A DNA stretch of 64,000 bases from Photobacterium sp. Ph5 (GTDB taxonomy: Bacteria > Pseudomonadota > Gammaproteobacteria > Enterobacterales > Vibrionaceae), in assembly GCF_022129445.1 (NCBI RefSeq), contig NZ_JADQAQ010000006.1, positions 46,814-110,813 on the forward strand, in the 5' to 3' direction. The position numbers and the translations under genes are program-made. This document shows, piece by piece, positions 51,151-61,169 of the stretch. The number at the start of each line of letters is the position of its first letter. The stretch's first letter is position 1. The notes beneath the pieces were generated by a model, which was not told the DNA's origin, did not search any database, and saw only the letters and a program-made list of their open reading frames with translations.

Positions 51151-51909
51151 ATGGTACGATGGAGCGTATATCCACTGTTGTCATGCCTATTATTTACAGG
51201 CTGTGCGACAGTTGATGTGGTAGACAATGGTAAAGAGTTTGATGCTAAAGCTGCCTCAGAAGCAAGATTGAACCTCGGGCTAAACTACTTAAAAGATGGC
51301 CAGTGGGAGCGTGCACGAGAGAATTTGGAAATAGCCTTAAAATATGATCCAAATTATTATCGCGCACAAATTTCGATGGCTTATTATTATCAAAAAGTTG
51401 GCGAAAAAGACGCTGCAGAGAAAATGTACCGAAAAGCTTTAAGACATTCACCTAAAAATGGCGATGTTTTGAATAACTATGGTGTATTCTTGTGTAGTGA
51501 AGGGCGTTATGATGAAGCCATTGCCGCTTTTGTTAAAGCGATTGAACAACCTTATTATTATCTGATTTCGGCAAGTTATGAAAATGCAGGCTTATGTAGT
51601 CGTAAGCAAGGTAATTTAGAAGAAGCGACGGGTTATTTTGAAAATGCGCTTTCCCATGACCCGTACCGACCGAGATCTATGTTGCAACTGGCGCAAGTTG
51701 AAATTGAATCTAACAATTTTAAAGATGCTCGCGTACAGTTATTCAAATTTAATAAGAGATATGGGTACACAGCAGACAGTTTGTGGTTACTCATTCAGTT
51801 GGAAAGACAAGCTGGACGTTTAACGCAGTCAAACAAATACGCTATTTTGTTGAAAGAGAAATACCCAGATTCTCTGCAATATCAGAATTATTTGGCCAAT
51901 GAATACTGA
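51151..51909 (+). CDS. pilW: Type IV pilus biogenesis lipoprotein PilW/PilF
   Basis: This outer-membrane lipoprotein pilotin supports secretin assembly. The lipobox LLFTGC is at residues 13-18, followed by about six TPR units (for example YYRAQISMAYYYQKVGEKDA and GDVLNNYGVFLCSEGRYDEA). 252 residues. Its 3' end overlaps rodZ by 11 bases, and it follows rlmN as in other gamma-proteobacteria. Confidence 0.92.
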   Translation: MVRWSVYPLLSCLLFTGCATVDVVDNGKEFDAKAASEARLNLGLNYLKDGQWERARENLEIALKYDPNYYRAQISMAYYYQKVGEKDAAEKMYRKALRHSPKNGDVLNNYGVFLCSEGRYDEAIAAFVKAIEQPYYYLISASYENAGLCSRKQGNLEEATGYFENALSHDPYRPRSMLQLAQVEIESNNFKDARVQLFKFNKRYGYTADSLWLLIQLERQAGRLTQSNKYAILLKEKYPDSLQYQNYLANEY

Positions 51910-52945
51910 AAATAATGAAGAACAAAAAATAACAGAAGGAACACAGCTTCCAGGTGATGTTCTCCGTCAAGCTAGAGAGCAACTTGGCTATTCACAAAAG
52001 GATATTGCGAACCGGTTGAGGTTGCGAATTTCTGTTATTGATAACATAGAAAACAATCGATTTGATCAAGCCCAATTAGCCACGTTTACACGTGGCTATG
52101 TACGTTCATACGCAAAATATGTCGGCTTGGAAGAAGAAGCCGTATTAGGGTTGCTTGACAAGTGTGGGCACACCAAACCCAAAGCTCAAGAAATGCAAAG
52201 CTTTTCGCGTCGAACAAAACGCGAAGCGCATGATAGTCGCATTATGGGATTAACATGGATTCTAGCTGCCGTTTTTGTTGGTGTAACTGCTGTTTGGTGG
52301 TGGCAAAATATTCATTTAGAACAAGCGCCAGTAGCTGTAACAACTGCTGAACAAACCGTTGCTCATAAAAAGCAAGAGCAAGGTTCTGATGCCACAATAG
52401 TAACCACATTAAACGGTGATGATGCATCAATCAGTGCTACTCAACCAGCAACGGTTGATACCAATGTTGATCACTCAGCATCAACTAGCACTGAACAAAA
52501 TACCGCCGCATCGACAACATCTGCTGATGCTGCGACAGATTCATCTCCAACAACCACATCGACGGCTGCAACGGGTACAACAGTAGAAACGTCAACAACA
52601 CCTGCTGGTAATACTGAAACAGCTTCAACATCAGTATCAACAGCAACTGATGCTACTGCCAATGCAGAAACAACAGCTAATGCAACACCTGTTGTTGATG
52701 CAACTGCGCCACAGTTACAGTTGAAGTTTTCAGCTGATTGTTGGATAGATGTGCGTGATGCAACGGGTAAGCGATTAGAGTCTGGCATCAAGAAAGCTGG
52801 TCAAGTATTAGATTTAGAAGGTAAAGCCCCATTTCGTGTTCGACTTGGCGCACCTAGTGCCGTTAAAATTAACATTAAAGGTCAACCTTTTGATTTAAGT
52901 CGTTACCCTGCGTCTAAGCCAGTAACACTTAAGTTACCGCAGTAA
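51899..52945 (+). CDS. rodZ: Cytoskeleton protein RodZ
   Basis: RodZ links MreB to the elongation machinery. An N-terminal helix-turn-helix (about residues 15-85, LRQAREQLGYSQKDIANRL) is followed by a basic stretch, one helix (about 115-135) and a periplasmic linker of about 130 residues, almost all Thr, Ser, Ala and Asp. The C-terminal DUF4115 domain includes DCWIDVRDATGKRLESG. Length 348 (E. coli 337). Its start lies inside pilW, suggesting coupling. Confidence 0.94.
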   Translation: MNTENNEEQKITEGTQLPGDVLRQAREQLGYSQKDIANRLRLRISVIDNIENNRFDQAQLATFTRGYVRSYAKYVGLEEEAVLGLLDKCGHTKPKAQEMQSFSRRTKREAHDSRIMGLTWILAAVFVGVTAVWWWQNIHLEQAPVAVTTAEQTVAHKKQEQGSDATIVTTLNGDDASISATQPATVDTNVDHSASTSTEQNTAASTTSADAATDSSPTTTSTAATGTTVETSTTPAGNTETASTSVSTATDATANAETTANATPVVDATAPQLQLKFSADCWIDVRDATGKRLESGIKKAGQVLDLEGKAPFRVRLGAPSAVKINIKGQPFDLSRYPASKPVTLKLPQ

Positions 52946-52960
52946 TGTAGAGAAAGAGCA

Positions 52961-54082
52961 ATGCATAACGAATCACCAATTATACGCCGTCAGTCGAGCC
53001 GAATTTATGTCGGTAATGTTCCTATTGGCGATGGTGCACCTATCGCCGTTCAGTCGATGACCAATACTCGTACAACAGATGTTGAAGCCACTGTTGCACA
53101 GATCAAGGCATTAGAAAAAGTTGGTGCTGATATTGTACGTGTCTCTGTACCGACGATGGATGCCGCGGAAGCTTTTAAATTGATCAAGCAACAAGTGAAT
53201 ATTCCGCTGGTTGCTGATATTCATTTTGATTATCGCATTGCACTTAAAGTAGCAGAGTATGGTGTGGATTGTTTGCGTATTAACCCTGGTAATATTGGTC
53301 GTGAAGATCGTATACGCTCAGTGGTTGAATGTGCGCGTGATAAAAACATTCCTATCCGTATCGGCGTAAATGGTGGTTCTCTTGAAAAAGAGATCCAGCA
53401 AAAATACGGCGAACCGACACCTGAAGCACTGGTAGAGTCGGCGATGCGTCATGTAGAAATATTAGACCGTTTGAATTTTGACCAATTCAAAGTCAGTGTA
53501 AAAGCGTCCGATGTTTTCCTTGCTGTTGAATCATATCGTCAGCTAGCTAAACAAATTGTTCAACCACTTCACCTTGGTATTACCGAAGCAGGTGGTGCGC
53601 GTGCCGGTTCGGTTAAATCCGCCGTAGGTTTAGGCATGCTTCTATCAGAAGGTATTGGCGATACTTTACGTATCTCGCTTGCAGCTGATCCTGTTGAAGA
53701 AATCAAAGTTGGTTTTGATATCTTAAAGTCATTACGCATTCGTTCTCGTGGCATCAACTTTATTGCTTGTCCAACATGTTCACGTCAAGAGTTCGATGTT
53801 ATCAGTACTGTAAATGAGTTAGAGCAACGTTTAGAAGATATCGTTGTTCCAATGGATGTTTCAGTGATTGGCTGTGTCGTAAATGGTCCAGGTGAAGCTG
53901 AAGCGTCTCACTTAGGCATTGCTGGCGGTAATCGTAAAAGTGCTTTTTATGAAGACGGTATCCGTCAAAAAGAGCGATTTGATAACGATAATGTGATTGA
54001 TCAGCTTGAGAGTAAAATTCGAGCAAAGGCATCAATGTTAGATCAAAACAACCGCATTGATGTAAAACAACAAGATATATAA
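52961..54082 (+). CDS. ispG: 4-hydroxy-3-methylbut-2-en-1-yl diphosphate synthase
   Basis: The [4Fe-4S] enzyme carries out the penultimate step of the MEP isoprenoid pathway. Cluster cysteines are in [11 protein letters not shown] and [26 protein letters not shown] and INPGNIGR are also typical. Length 373 (E. coli 372). Confidence 0.97.
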   Translation: MHNESPIIRRQSSRIYVGNVPIGDGAPIAVQSMTNTRTTDVEATVAQIKALEKVGADIVRVSVPTMDAAEAFKLIKQQVNIPLVADIHFDYRIALKVAEYGVDCLRINPGNIGREDRIRSVVECARDKNIPIRIGVNGGSLEKEIQQKYGEPTPEALVESAMRHVEILDRLNFDQFKVSVKASDVFLAVESYRQLAKQIVQPLHLGITEAGGARAGSVKSAVGLGMLLSEGIGDTLRISLAADPVEEIKVGFDILKSLRIRSRGINFIACPTCSRQEFDVISTVNELEQRLEDIVVPMDVSVIGCVVNGPGEAEASHLGIAGGNRKSAFYEDGIRQKERFDNDNVIDQLESKIRAKASMLDQNNRIDVKQQDI

Positions 54083-54088
54083 TCAAAA

Positions 54089-54116
54089 AACCATGCTCAT
54101 ATCGGTGAGCATGGTT
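54089..54116 (-). terminator. Hairpin between ispG and hisS, terminator-like on the minus strand
   Basis: A perfect 11-bp stem (54089-54099 with 54106-54116). The U-run follows it on the minus strand (six A before it on the plus strand), so it would stop antisense rather than sense transcription. No reverse gene lies upstream. Confidence 0.5.
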
Positions 54117-54177
54117 CACTATTTCAAAAAGAAATTATATATTCGATTCTAATACCCAGCGGTTAACGAGAATAAAC

Positions 54178-55446
54178 GTGGCGAAACAAATTCAAGCAAT
54201 TCGAGGCATGAACGATTGCCTTCCAACACAATCTCCACTTTGGCAAAAAGTCGAAGGTACAGTTAAACAAGTGATCAGCGCATACGGTTACAATGAAGTT
54301 CGTATGCCTATTGTTGAATCAACACATTTGTTTAAACGTGCTATCGGTGAAGTGACAGACGTTGTTGAAAAAGAAATGTACACTTTTGAAGACCGTAACG
54401 GTGATAGCTTAACGCTACGTCCTGAAGGGACTGCGGGCTGTGTACGTGCTGGTATCCAAAATGGCTTACTATACAACCAAGAACAGCGTCTTTGGTACAT
54501 TGGCCCAATGTTCCGTCATGAGCGTCCTCAAAAAGGTCGTTACCGTCAGTTCCACCAAGTAGGTGTGGAAGTATTTGGTCTTAACGGTCCTGATATCGAT
54601 GCTGAACTGATCATGATGACTGCACGTCTATGGCGTGAGCTTGGCATTAATGAGCACGTACGTTTAGAGTTGAACTCAATTGGTTCACTACAAGCACGTG
54701 CTGAATATCGTAAAGCACTGATCGCATTTTTAGAGCAACACTTAGATGTGCTTGATGAAGATGCAAAACGCCGTATGTACACAAATCCATTACGCGTTTT
54801 AGATACTAAGAATGCTGCAATTCAAGAAATTTTAGAAGATGCGCCTAAACTTTCAGAGTACTTAGATCCAGAGTCTAAAGAACACTTTGCGGGTTTATGT
54901 GAACTATTAGACGCTGCTGGCATCAAATACCAAGTAAATGAACGTCTTGTACGTGGTTTAGATTATTATAACCGCACTGTATTTGAGTGGATCACAGAGA
55001 GCCTTGGCTCACAAGGTACTGTTTGTGGTGGTGGTCGTTATGATGGTCTAGTTGAACAACTAGGCGGTAAAGCGACACCTTCAGTTGGTTTTGCTATGGG
55101 GCTTGAGCGCCTAGTATTACTAATGGAAGCATTAGAACAAGATGAAGTTCGTCGTTCTGTAGATGTATACATGGTTACAGCAGGTGAAGGCACATTAGCA
55201 GCAGGTATGAAGCTAGCTGAAAAACTACGCACTGAAGTACCAGGTTTACGAGTGATGACTAACTTTGGTGGTGGTAACTTCAAGAAGCAATTTAAGCGTG
55301 CTGATAACGTTGGCGCAGCGGTTGCATTAGTTCTTGGAGAAAATGAAATAGCTGAAAACTCCGTAGTAGTAAAAGATTTACACGGCGGTGAGCAGACAAC
55401 CATGGCACAGGATGAGGTTGCCGCAAAGCTGGCAGCATTGATTTAA
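54178..55446 (+). CDS. hisS: Histidyl-tRNA synthetase
   Basis: A class II synthetase of 422 residues (E. coli 424). It shows IRGMNDCLP, motif 2 around [16 protein letters not shown], the histidine A motif [15 protein letters not shown] and GGGRYDGL, then motif 3 [11 protein letters not shown]. It starts with GTG. Confidence 0.98.
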   Translation: MAKQIQAIRGMNDCLPTQSPLWQKVEGTVKQVISAYGYNEVRMPIVESTHLFKRAIGEVTDVVEKEMYTFEDRNGDSLTLRPEGTAGCVRAGIQNGLLYNQEQRLWYIGPMFRHERPQKGRYRQFHQVGVEVFGLNGPDIDAELIMMTARLWRELGINEHVRLELNSIGSLQARAEYRKALIAFLEQHLDVLDEDAKRRMYTNPLRVLDTKNAAIQEILEDAPKLSEYLDPESKEHFAGLCELLDAAGIKYQVNERLVRGLDYYNRTVFEWITESLGSQGTVCGGGRYDGLVEQLGGKATPSVGFAMGLERLVLLMEALEQDEVRRSVDVYMVTAGEGTLAAGMKLAEKLRTEVPGLRVMTNFGGGNFKKQFKRADNVGAAVALVLGENEIAENSVVVKDLHGGEQTTMAQDEVAAKLAALI

Positions 55447-55459
55447 GAGAGGACAGGAA

Positions 55460-56071
55460 GTGAACGACTACGCCACAGAAGAACAGCAAGTTGAAGCGAT
55501 TAAATCGTGGTGGCAAGAAAACGGCAAAGCCGTTGTTCTAGGTGCCGTGATTGGTTTAGGTGGTCTTTGGGGCTGGCGTTACTACCAGTCTGAAGTACAT
55601 GTTGCAAAACACGTTGCATCTGACACCTATACACAAGTTGTTTCTGCGCTTGATGAAAACAGCAAAGACGCAGTCGCTGAAGCAAAAACGTTTATTGATG
55701 CTAATAAAGATAGTCAATATGCGGTACTGACAGCACTACAGCTAGCGAAAGTTCAGGTTGATAATAAAGATCTGGATGGTGCGGTTGAGCAACTTCAATG
55801 GGTGATCAATAACACCAAAGATGAGGCTATTTTGCCATTAGCAACAACGCGTCTAGCACGTATTTATGCTGAACAACAAAAATTTGATGAAGCATTGGCT
55901 GAACTTAAAAAAGTCACAGTACCAAGCTGGAAGTCGAAAGTTGCTGAATTGCGTGGTGATATCCTGCTTCAAAAAGGTGATATTACAGGTGCACGTGAAG
56001 CATATGTAGAAGCTCAGCAAGAAGGTTCATCACCTGCGTTGCAAATGAAGCTTGATGATTTAGCGCAATAA
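55460..56071 (+). CDS. yfgM: Ancillary SecYEG translocon subunit YfgM
   Basis: A membrane-anchored TPR protein that binds SecYEG and periplasmic chaperones. It has one helix at about residues 24-42 (AVVLGAVIGLGGLWGWRYY) and a TPR-like periplasmic domain. 203 residues (E. coli 206). GTG start after GAGAGGA, 13 bases from hisS; bamB follows, as in E. coli. Confidence 0.94.
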   Translation: MNDYATEEQQVEAIKSWWQENGKAVVLGAVIGLGGLWGWRYYQSEVHVAKHVASDTYTQVVSALDENSKDAVAEAKTFIDANKDSQYAVLTALQLAKVQVDNKDLDGAVEQLQWVINNTKDEAILPLATTRLARIYAEQQKFDEALAELKKVTVPSWKSKVAELRGDILLQKGDITGAREAYVEAQQEGSSPALQMKLDDLAQ

Positions 56072-56082
56072 GGCAGATGATG

Positions 56083-57246
56083 ATGCATAAGGTGTTAAAA
56101 GGTGTTTTAGCCGTTGCTGTTGCAGTAAGCGTGTTATCGGGTTGTGCAAGTGAAGTCGATTCAGTTCAAATGGCACCATTGCCAAAGGTTGATAATACTT
56201 TCACACCAAAAACAGATTGGAGCCGTAGCGTAGGCAACGGTGTTTCTGGTTATTACTCAAAACTTACGCCAGTTGTTGGATTTGATAAAGTATTCGTTGC
56301 AGATCGTGATGGTTTGATTGAAGCATTGAATCCTGAAAATGGTAAAGTTGAGTGGGAAACCGACCTAGAAAAAGACAGCAGCGCGAAGTTGACTGGTGGT
56401 CTTGTTCTCGGTGATGGCAAACTGTTTGTTGGTACAGCCAATGCAAAAGTCATTGCTCTAGATGCCGATACAGGTAAAGAAGTATGGCGTACAACTGTTG
56501 CTGGTGAAGTGTTATCTAAACCGCTTGTTGCTGATGGTTTAGTGGTTGTTAATACCAGTTTAGGTATTTTACAAGCGCTTGATGTTGAAACCGGTGCGTC
56601 TAAATGGCAAGTCAGTAATGAAGTACCAACGTTAACACTACGTGGTGATAGCTCACCGGTTGCTGTTTCTGGTGGTGTGTTCTGGGGCTTAGCGAACGGT
56701 CGTTTAGCAGGCGCATTAATGTCTGATGGACGTCTATTGTGGCAACAGTTGATTGCTGCACCAAAAGGTTCAACAGAAATTGATCGCTTAGTTGATGTTG
56801 ATGCGTCACCTGTTATTGCTGGTGATCGTTTATTCGCAGTTGGCTACAACGGAACGTTAGTATCAATTGATCTTCGCTCTGGTCAAATTGCTTGGAAACG
56901 TAACTATTCTTCAGCAACTGACTTTGTAGTTGATGGTAGTGAACTATTCTTAGTTACAGCAAAAGATCACATTGTGGCAGTCGATGCGCGTAGCGGTACT
57001 GAGTTATGGCAAAATACTGATCTACAATACCGCCAACTAAGTGCACCTGCTGTGATTGATGGTTATTTAGTTGTGGGTGATGCTGAAGGTTATTTACACT
57101 GGCTTGATACCCAAAGTGGTGAGTTTGTTTCTCAAGAATCAATAGACGGTAGTGGTATTGCAGTACCGCCTGTTGCACTAGACGATAATGGCTTTATTGT
57201 TGTGACCCGAGATGGTGAAATCAACAAAATGCAAATACCGCAATAA
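56083..57246 (+). CDS. bamB: Outer membrane assembly lipoprotein BamB
   Basis: The eight-bladed propeller lipoprotein of the BAM complex. Lipobox VLSGC is near residue 20 of the mature-start frame, followed by repeated PQQ-like blades (NGKVEWETDL, TGKEVWRTTV, TGASKWQVSN, GRLLWQQLI, GQIAWKRN, GTELWQN). Three ATGs in tandem (56077-56085) are possible starts; spacing from AGG favours the third. Confidence 0.94.
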   Translation: MHKVLKGVLAVAVAVSVLSGCASEVDSVQMAPLPKVDNTFTPKTDWSRSVGNGVSGYYSKLTPVVGFDKVFVADRDGLIEALNPENGKVEWETDLEKDSSAKLTGGLVLGDGKLFVGTANAKVIALDADTGKEVWRTTVAGEVLSKPLVADGLVVVNTSLGILQALDVETGASKWQVSNEVPTLTLRGDSSPVAVSGGVFWGLANGRLAGALMSDGRLLWQQLIAAPKGSTEIDRLVDVDASPVIAGDRLFAVGYNGTLVSIDLRSGQIAWKRNYSSATDFVVDGSELFLVTAKDHIVAVDARSGTELWQNTDLQYRQLSAPAVIDGYLVVGDAEGYLHWLDTQSGEFVSQESIDGSGIAVPPVALDDNGFIVVTRDGEINKMQIPQ

Positions 57247-57276
57247 AACGGTATAATGTCGCTAGATTAATTTGTC

Positions 57277-57305
57277 GGCTCCAGCTGCGATATGTAGTTG
57301 GAGCC
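57277..57305 (+). terminator. Intrinsic terminator after bamB
   Basis: A 10-bp stem (57277-57286 with 57296-57305, one wobble) followed by GTTGTTGTT. Confidence 0.75.
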
Positions 57306-57375
57306 GTTGTTGTTATATCCGTTGAAGATATTATTGTCGGATGAAGGTTTACAAAATTGTGAGCTGGAGGCAAGA

Positions 57376-57420
57376 ATGAACGGTAAAAATGTCAATAAGA
57401 CTATGAAAAGTAAGAGGTAG
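57376..57420 (+). CDS. Possible 14-codon leader ORF before der
   Basis: ATG at 57376 is preceded by a strong CTGGAGG (57364-57370) and encodes [14 protein letters not shown] before TAG at 57418-57420; der starts 2 bases later. The peptide is basic. The layout suggests translational coupling or a leader peptide, but it may be fortuitous. I know of no family. Confidence 0.4.
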   Translation: MNGKNVNKTMKSKR

Positions 57421-57422
57421 TT

Positions 57423-58925
57423 ATGATTCCTGTTGTTGCCCTAGTCGGGCGCCCGAACGTGGGTAAATCGACGCTATTTAATCGTCTTACTCGCACAAGG
57501 GATGCACTTGTTGCTGACTTTCCTGGCTTAACTAGGGATCGTAAATACGGTAGAGCAGAGCTAGAAGAGCATGAATTCATTGTTATCGATACCGGCGGTA
57601 TTGATGGTACTGAAGAAGGCGTTGAAACAAAAATGGCTGAGCAGTCATTAGCAGCGATTGAAGAAGCTGATGTTGTTCTGTTCCTAGTTGATGGTCGTGC
57701 TGGCTTAACAGCAGCAGACGAAGCAATTGCTAAGCACTTACGTAGCCGTGAAAAGCCAACGTTCCTTGTAGTAAACAAGGTTGATGGTATTGATGCGGAT
57801 AGTGCGTGTGCTGAATTCTGGCGTTTAGGGGTTGATGCAATGTACCAAATTGCAGCAACTCAAAACCGTGGTGTTACTGCATTGATGGAGCGCGCGTTAG
57901 CACCGTTCTCTGACAAACTGAATGCAGAGCTAGCAGAAGAAGGTGAAGAGCAAGAGCTTCAACTTGAAGATTTTACATCTGTTGAAGATATTGAGAAAGC
58001 AAACCTTTCTGAAGCGGATGCGGAAGCTGCCTATAAGCGTCTTCAAGAGCAGCCAATTAAGCTTGCAATTATTGGTCGTCCAAACGTAGGTAAATCAACA
58101 CTAACCAACCGTATTTTAGGTGAAGAACGTGTTGTTGTTTACGATATGCCTGGAACAACGCGTGACTCTATTTACATTCCAATGGAACGTGATGGTCAAG
58201 AGTACGTATTGATCGATACTGCGGGTATTCGTCGCCGTAAAAATATGCACCAAGCGGTTGAGAAATTCTCAGTTATTCAAACGCTAAAAGCGGTTGAAGA
58301 TGCTAACGTTGTATTGCTGATTATCGATGCGCGTGAAAACATTTCAGATCAAGATCTAAGCTTATTAGGTTTTGCACTAAATGCTGGCCGTTCATTAGTG
58401 ATTGCTGTGAACAAGTGGGATGGTTTAGATAACGAAGTGAAAGAGCGTGTTAAGTCTGAACTTGACCGTCGTTTAGGCTTCGTTGACTTTGCGCGTATTC
58501 ACTTCATTTCAGCACTTCATGGTACGGGCGTAGGTCACTTGTATGAATCAGTGATTGAAGCATACCAATCTGCAACTAAGCGTATTAGTACATCACTACT
58601 AACGCGTATTATGCAAATGGCACAAGATGATCACCAACCACCAATGATTCGTGGTCGTCGTGTGAAGCTTAAGTATGCGCACGCAGGTGGTTATAACCCA
58701 CCAATCATCGTGGTTCACGGTAACCAAGTTAATGATCTTCCAGGTTCATACAAGCGTTACCTAATGAACTATTACCGTAAGTCATTAGAAATGATGGGTA
58801 CACCGATTCGTATTCAATTCCAGAATAGCGAAAACCCATTTGAGACTAAGAAGCAGAAGCTAACTGTTTCTCAAGAGCGTCAGCGTAAGCGTTTAACGTC
58901 GGCACTGCGTGATCGTAAGAAGTAA
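57423..58925 (+). CDS. der: Ribosome-assembly GTPase Der (EngA)
   Basis: An essential tandem-G-domain GTPase for 50S maturation. Two P-loops, GRPNVGKST near residue 8 and again near 217, with NKVDG and NKWDG, and the C-terminal KH-like domain ([19 protein letters not shown]). An acidic linker separates the domains. Length 500 (E. coli 490). AGAGG is the ribosome-binding site and lies inside the preceding tiny ORF. Confidence 0.97.
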   Translation: MIPVVALVGRPNVGKSTLFNRLTRTRDALVADFPGLTRDRKYGRAELEEHEFIVIDTGGIDGTEEGVETKMAEQSLAAIEEADVVLFLVDGRAGLTAADEAIAKHLRSREKPTFLVVNKVDGIDADSACAEFWRLGVDAMYQIAATQNRGVTALMERALAPFSDKLNAELAEEGEEQELQLEDFTSVEDIEKANLSEADAEAAYKRLQEQPIKLAIIGRPNVGKSTLTNRILGEERVVVYDMPGTTRDSIYIPMERDGQEYVLIDTAGIRRRKNMHQAVEKFSVIQTLKAVEDANVVLLIIDARENISDQDLSLLGFALNAGRSLVIAVNKWDGLDNEVKERVKSELDRRLGFVDFARIHFISALHGTGVGHLYESVIEAYQSATKRISTSLLTRIMQMAQDDHQPPMIRGRRVKLKYAHAGGYNPPIIVVHGNQVNDLPGSYKRYLMNYYRKSLEMMGTPIRIQFQNSENPFETKKQKLTVSQERQRKRLTSALRDRKK

Positions 58926-58948
58926 TATTTTACGATAAATAAATACGA

Positions 58949-58997
58949 AAAAGCCCGATACGTAAACTCTTTGAGTTAAAAGCGTATCGGGCTTTTT
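58949..58997. terminator. Bidirectional terminator between der and cnoX
   Basis: A perfect 14-bp stem (58949-58962 with 58983-58996) with an inner AACTC/GAGTT stem, flanked by A and T runs on both sides. Confidence 0.9.
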
Positions 58998-59017
58998 GCT
59001 ATTTATACGTTATTGAA

Positions 59018-59872
59018 TTAGTACATTAAAGAGTAAAGCTGGCGGCGATAAGAGGCAGCTATCGGGTTACCTTGACCTAAAGCAGTCAGAATATCCATTG
59101 TTGTTTTCTTTGCATTACCATCAGAGAAATTCATGTCTTTACGTAAAATTGTAATCAATAACTCTAGCGCTTCTTCATTGCGGTTTACTTGGCTGTATTG
59201 CACGGCAAGTTCATAACGCAATTCAACATTGTCAGGATCGGCTGCTAGCTTTTGTTCTAGTTGTTGGATCTCTGGCGAGTTACCCGCTTGCTTGTGTAAT
59301 TCTAATTTAGCGACTAAGCCTTTGTATTGTGCATCCTGATCTTGCATTGGGATTGTTGCAAGGATCGGCTCGGCTTCATCAAATAAAGCCGTTTCAATCA
59401 GACACTCAGCAATAGCGAGTTTTACTAAGCTATCGTTAGGAAGTTGTGCTGATAGCTGGCGAAGTAGCGGTAGAGCTTGAGCGTACTCTTTATTATCAAC
59501 CAATACCAATGCCTGTTTTAATGCGAGTTCTTCTTGGCTTGGTAGGTGACGAGTAAGCATGTCACGTAACGTTTGCTCTGTTTGTGGTCCCGCTGAGCCA
59601 TCAGCAGGTTGACCATCTTTAAAAAGAGCAACAGTAGGTAACCCGCGTACACCGAACTGAGAAGCAACCATTTGTTGGGTTTCACAGTTTAGCGAAGCAA
59701 GAATAAATTGCCCTTGGTATTCACGAGCAAGTTTTTCTAGCGTGGCATTCACTTCTAGCGTTTCAGGCATCGATGGCGCCCAAAAACTGATCACAACAGG
59801 CGTTTGCATCGATTGCTCGATAACCTGTTGCAGATTTTGTTCATTAATTTCTAGCGCAGTATTTTGGTACAT
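59018..59872 (-). CDS. cnoX: Chaperedoxin CnoX (YbbN)
   Basis: A thioredoxin-fold/TPR protein that holds oxidation-damaged clients and passes them to GroEL. N-terminal thioredoxin domain (residues 1-110), where the active-site region reads SFWAPSMPETLE with no cysteine at either position, and a cysteine further on in SLNCETQQM. The C-terminal TPR part includes QDQDAQYKGLVAKLELHKQ and NEEALELLITILRKDMNF. Length 284, as in E. coli. Normal length otherwise, single gene. Confidence 0.93.
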   Translation of the reverse strand: MYQNTALEINEQNLQQVIEQSMQTPVVISFWAPSMPETLEVNATLEKLAREYQGQFILASLNCETQQMVASQFGVRGLPTVALFKDGQPADGSAGPQTEQTLRDMLTRHLPSQEELALKQALVLVDNKEYAQALPLLRQLSAQLPNDSLVKLAIAECLIETALFDEAEPILATIPMQDQDAQYKGLVAKLELHKQAGNSPEIQQLEQKLAADPDNVELRYELAVQYSQVNRNEEALELLITILRKDMNFSDGNAKKTTMDILTALGQGNPIAASYRRQLYSLMY

Positions 59873-59994
59873 GTAATTCGATCCATTGGCTATTTTAAAG
59901 GCTATACCAAATATATGGGGATGAATCGATGTGGATCAAGTTGAGATAATGAAACAGAAATCAGTAAGTGTTTAAAAAATGAGAAATAACAGTA

Positions 59995-60066
59995 TTAATT
60001 ACCGAATGTCAGCAAAAGCGCTAACGTGATACACGCACAAAGTAAGTTGATTTGGCGCAATGTCAT
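59995..60066 (-). CDS. Possible 23-residue hydrophobic membrane peptide
   Basis: Reverse-strand ATG at 60066, behind AAGGTG with 5 bases spacing, encodes a peptide starting MTLRQINLLCACITLALLL and ending in TFGN before TAA. It has one hydrophobic stretch of about 14 residues with two cysteines and a basic Arg near the N-terminus, like a small membrane protein. Not a family I recognise. It is about 120 bases upstream of cnoX on the same strand, so it could also be a leader ORF. Confidence 0.35.
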   Translation of the reverse strand: MTLRQINLLCACITLALLLTFGN

Positions 60067-60299
60067 ATATACACCTTAAATGCAGTGAAGAAAGAGCTAA
60101 ATTTGATAGTTAGCTTAAGTTATGTGACCATTTTACATTTGTTATATGACAGTAATATTACGTTCTATGATAAATATCATATTGGATAGCTTTTTTAACT
60201 GTAGTGCGTGTTTTTTTATGTTTAGTGATTATAAATCAGCATATTAACCATTGTTGATTTTATAAATGTTGTTTTTATCACCACTTTTATAGGATGAGA

Positions 60300-60333
60300 A
60301 AGCCGCCTAAAGGTTACGAGTTTTAAGCAGCTT
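60300..60333 (-). terminator. Possible terminator of the tesA-SDR operon
   Basis: Arms 60300-60310 and 60323-60333 pair fully in minus-strand RNA when GU wobbles are allowed. A short CUUUCUC tail follows; the U-run is weak. Confidence 0.45.
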
Positions 60334-60341
60334 ATTTTTTA

Positions 60342-61169
60342 TTAATTACTTTTTATCAGCAACTTATCAAGAATTGATGTTGGTAGAATACGACGTAAGA
60401 AACCAAAAATATAAGTCGGTTGTGTCACGTAATAGCGTGATTTTGGGCAAGAGCTATTAATGATGTCTAATAGTGGGCGTAATACAGCATCAGGTTTTAA
60501 CGTGAATTTGTTGGTAACCTCTTCTTTACCAAGGCGAGATAGGGTGTCTTGGTAGTTGTCATAATGGCGAGAGTTGTTCATATCAATATGACGTTCAAAC
60601 ATACGTTTTGCGTTAGCTCTAAATTGGCTTTCAATTGGCCCCGGTTCGATCAAAGAAATACTAATCGGCGTATTGTCTAACTCTAAACGTAAGGTATCAG
60701 TATAGCCTTCAATAGCAAATTTACTGGCGTTATACGCGCCACGGTATTTCATCGCAACCAAACCTAGCACGGAGCTGTTTTGCACAATCTTGCCATGACC
60801 TTGGGCAAGCATCAGCGGGATCACTTGTTTAGTCAGTTCATGCCAGCCAAAGAAATTCGCTTCAAACTGCTCACGCAGGGCTGATGTTGGTAAATCTTCT
60901 AATGCGCCGGGTTGTCCGTAAGCGGCATTATTGAATAATACATCTAATTTTCCGCCTGTAATGGCTAGGGCTTGGTTTAAACCTTCAGTGATGGATGACT
61001 CAGAAGTGACATCCAATTGAACGCAACGAATACTTTCTTGATTGAGCCTTTCCACATCTTCAAGTTTGCGGCAACTGGCAACTACATTGAAGCCTTGCTC
61101 GGTCAGTGTTTTTGCGCAGTAATAGCCAATACCAGAGCTACACCCTGTAATTAAAATAGATTGTGTCAC
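60342..61169 (-). CDS. Short-chain dehydrogenase/reductase
   Basis: The 275-residue classical SDR has ILITGCSSGIGYYCAKTL (NAD(P)-binding TGxxxGxG), the NNAAYG motif, the catalytic Tyr-Lys in YNASKFAIEG and a PGPIES loop. The substrate is not deducible. It starts with GTG and overlaps the tesA stop (GTGA), so the two are translationally coupled. Similar SDRs next to tesA are found in other gamma-proteobacteria. Confidence 0.88.
   Translation of the reverse strand: MTQSILITGCSSGIGYYCAKTLTEQGFNVVASCRKLEDVERLNQESIRCVQLDVTSESSITEGLNQALAITGGKLDVLFNNAAYGQPGALEDLPTSALREQFEANFFGWHELTKQVIPLMLAQGHGKIVQNSSVLGLVAMKYRGAYNASKFAIEGYTDTLRLELDNTPISISLIEPGPIESQFRANAKRMFERHIDMNNSRHYDNYQDTLSRLGKEEVTNKFTLKPDAVLRPLLDIINSSCPKSRYYVTQPTYIFGFLRRILPTSILDKLLIKSN

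Larger units (their letters stand above)
59873..60341. other. Intergenic region cnoX-SDR
   Basis: Apart from the 23-codon frame at 59995-60066 and the SDR-gene terminator, I see AT-rich sequence with an ATGATA/TATCAT dyad near 60168. The cnoX promoter should be just right of 59873. Confidence 0.6.

Noticed and set aside
52471-52791. Val/Ala-rich reverse ORF inside rodZ
   Set aside because: Shadow of the Thr/Ser/Ala-rich linker codons of rodZ.
60141-60152. CTGTCATATAAC on the reverse strand, a Pho half-box, near the 23-codon ORF
   Set aside because: Only one 11-base half matches; the second half does not, so a single half-site is likely chance.
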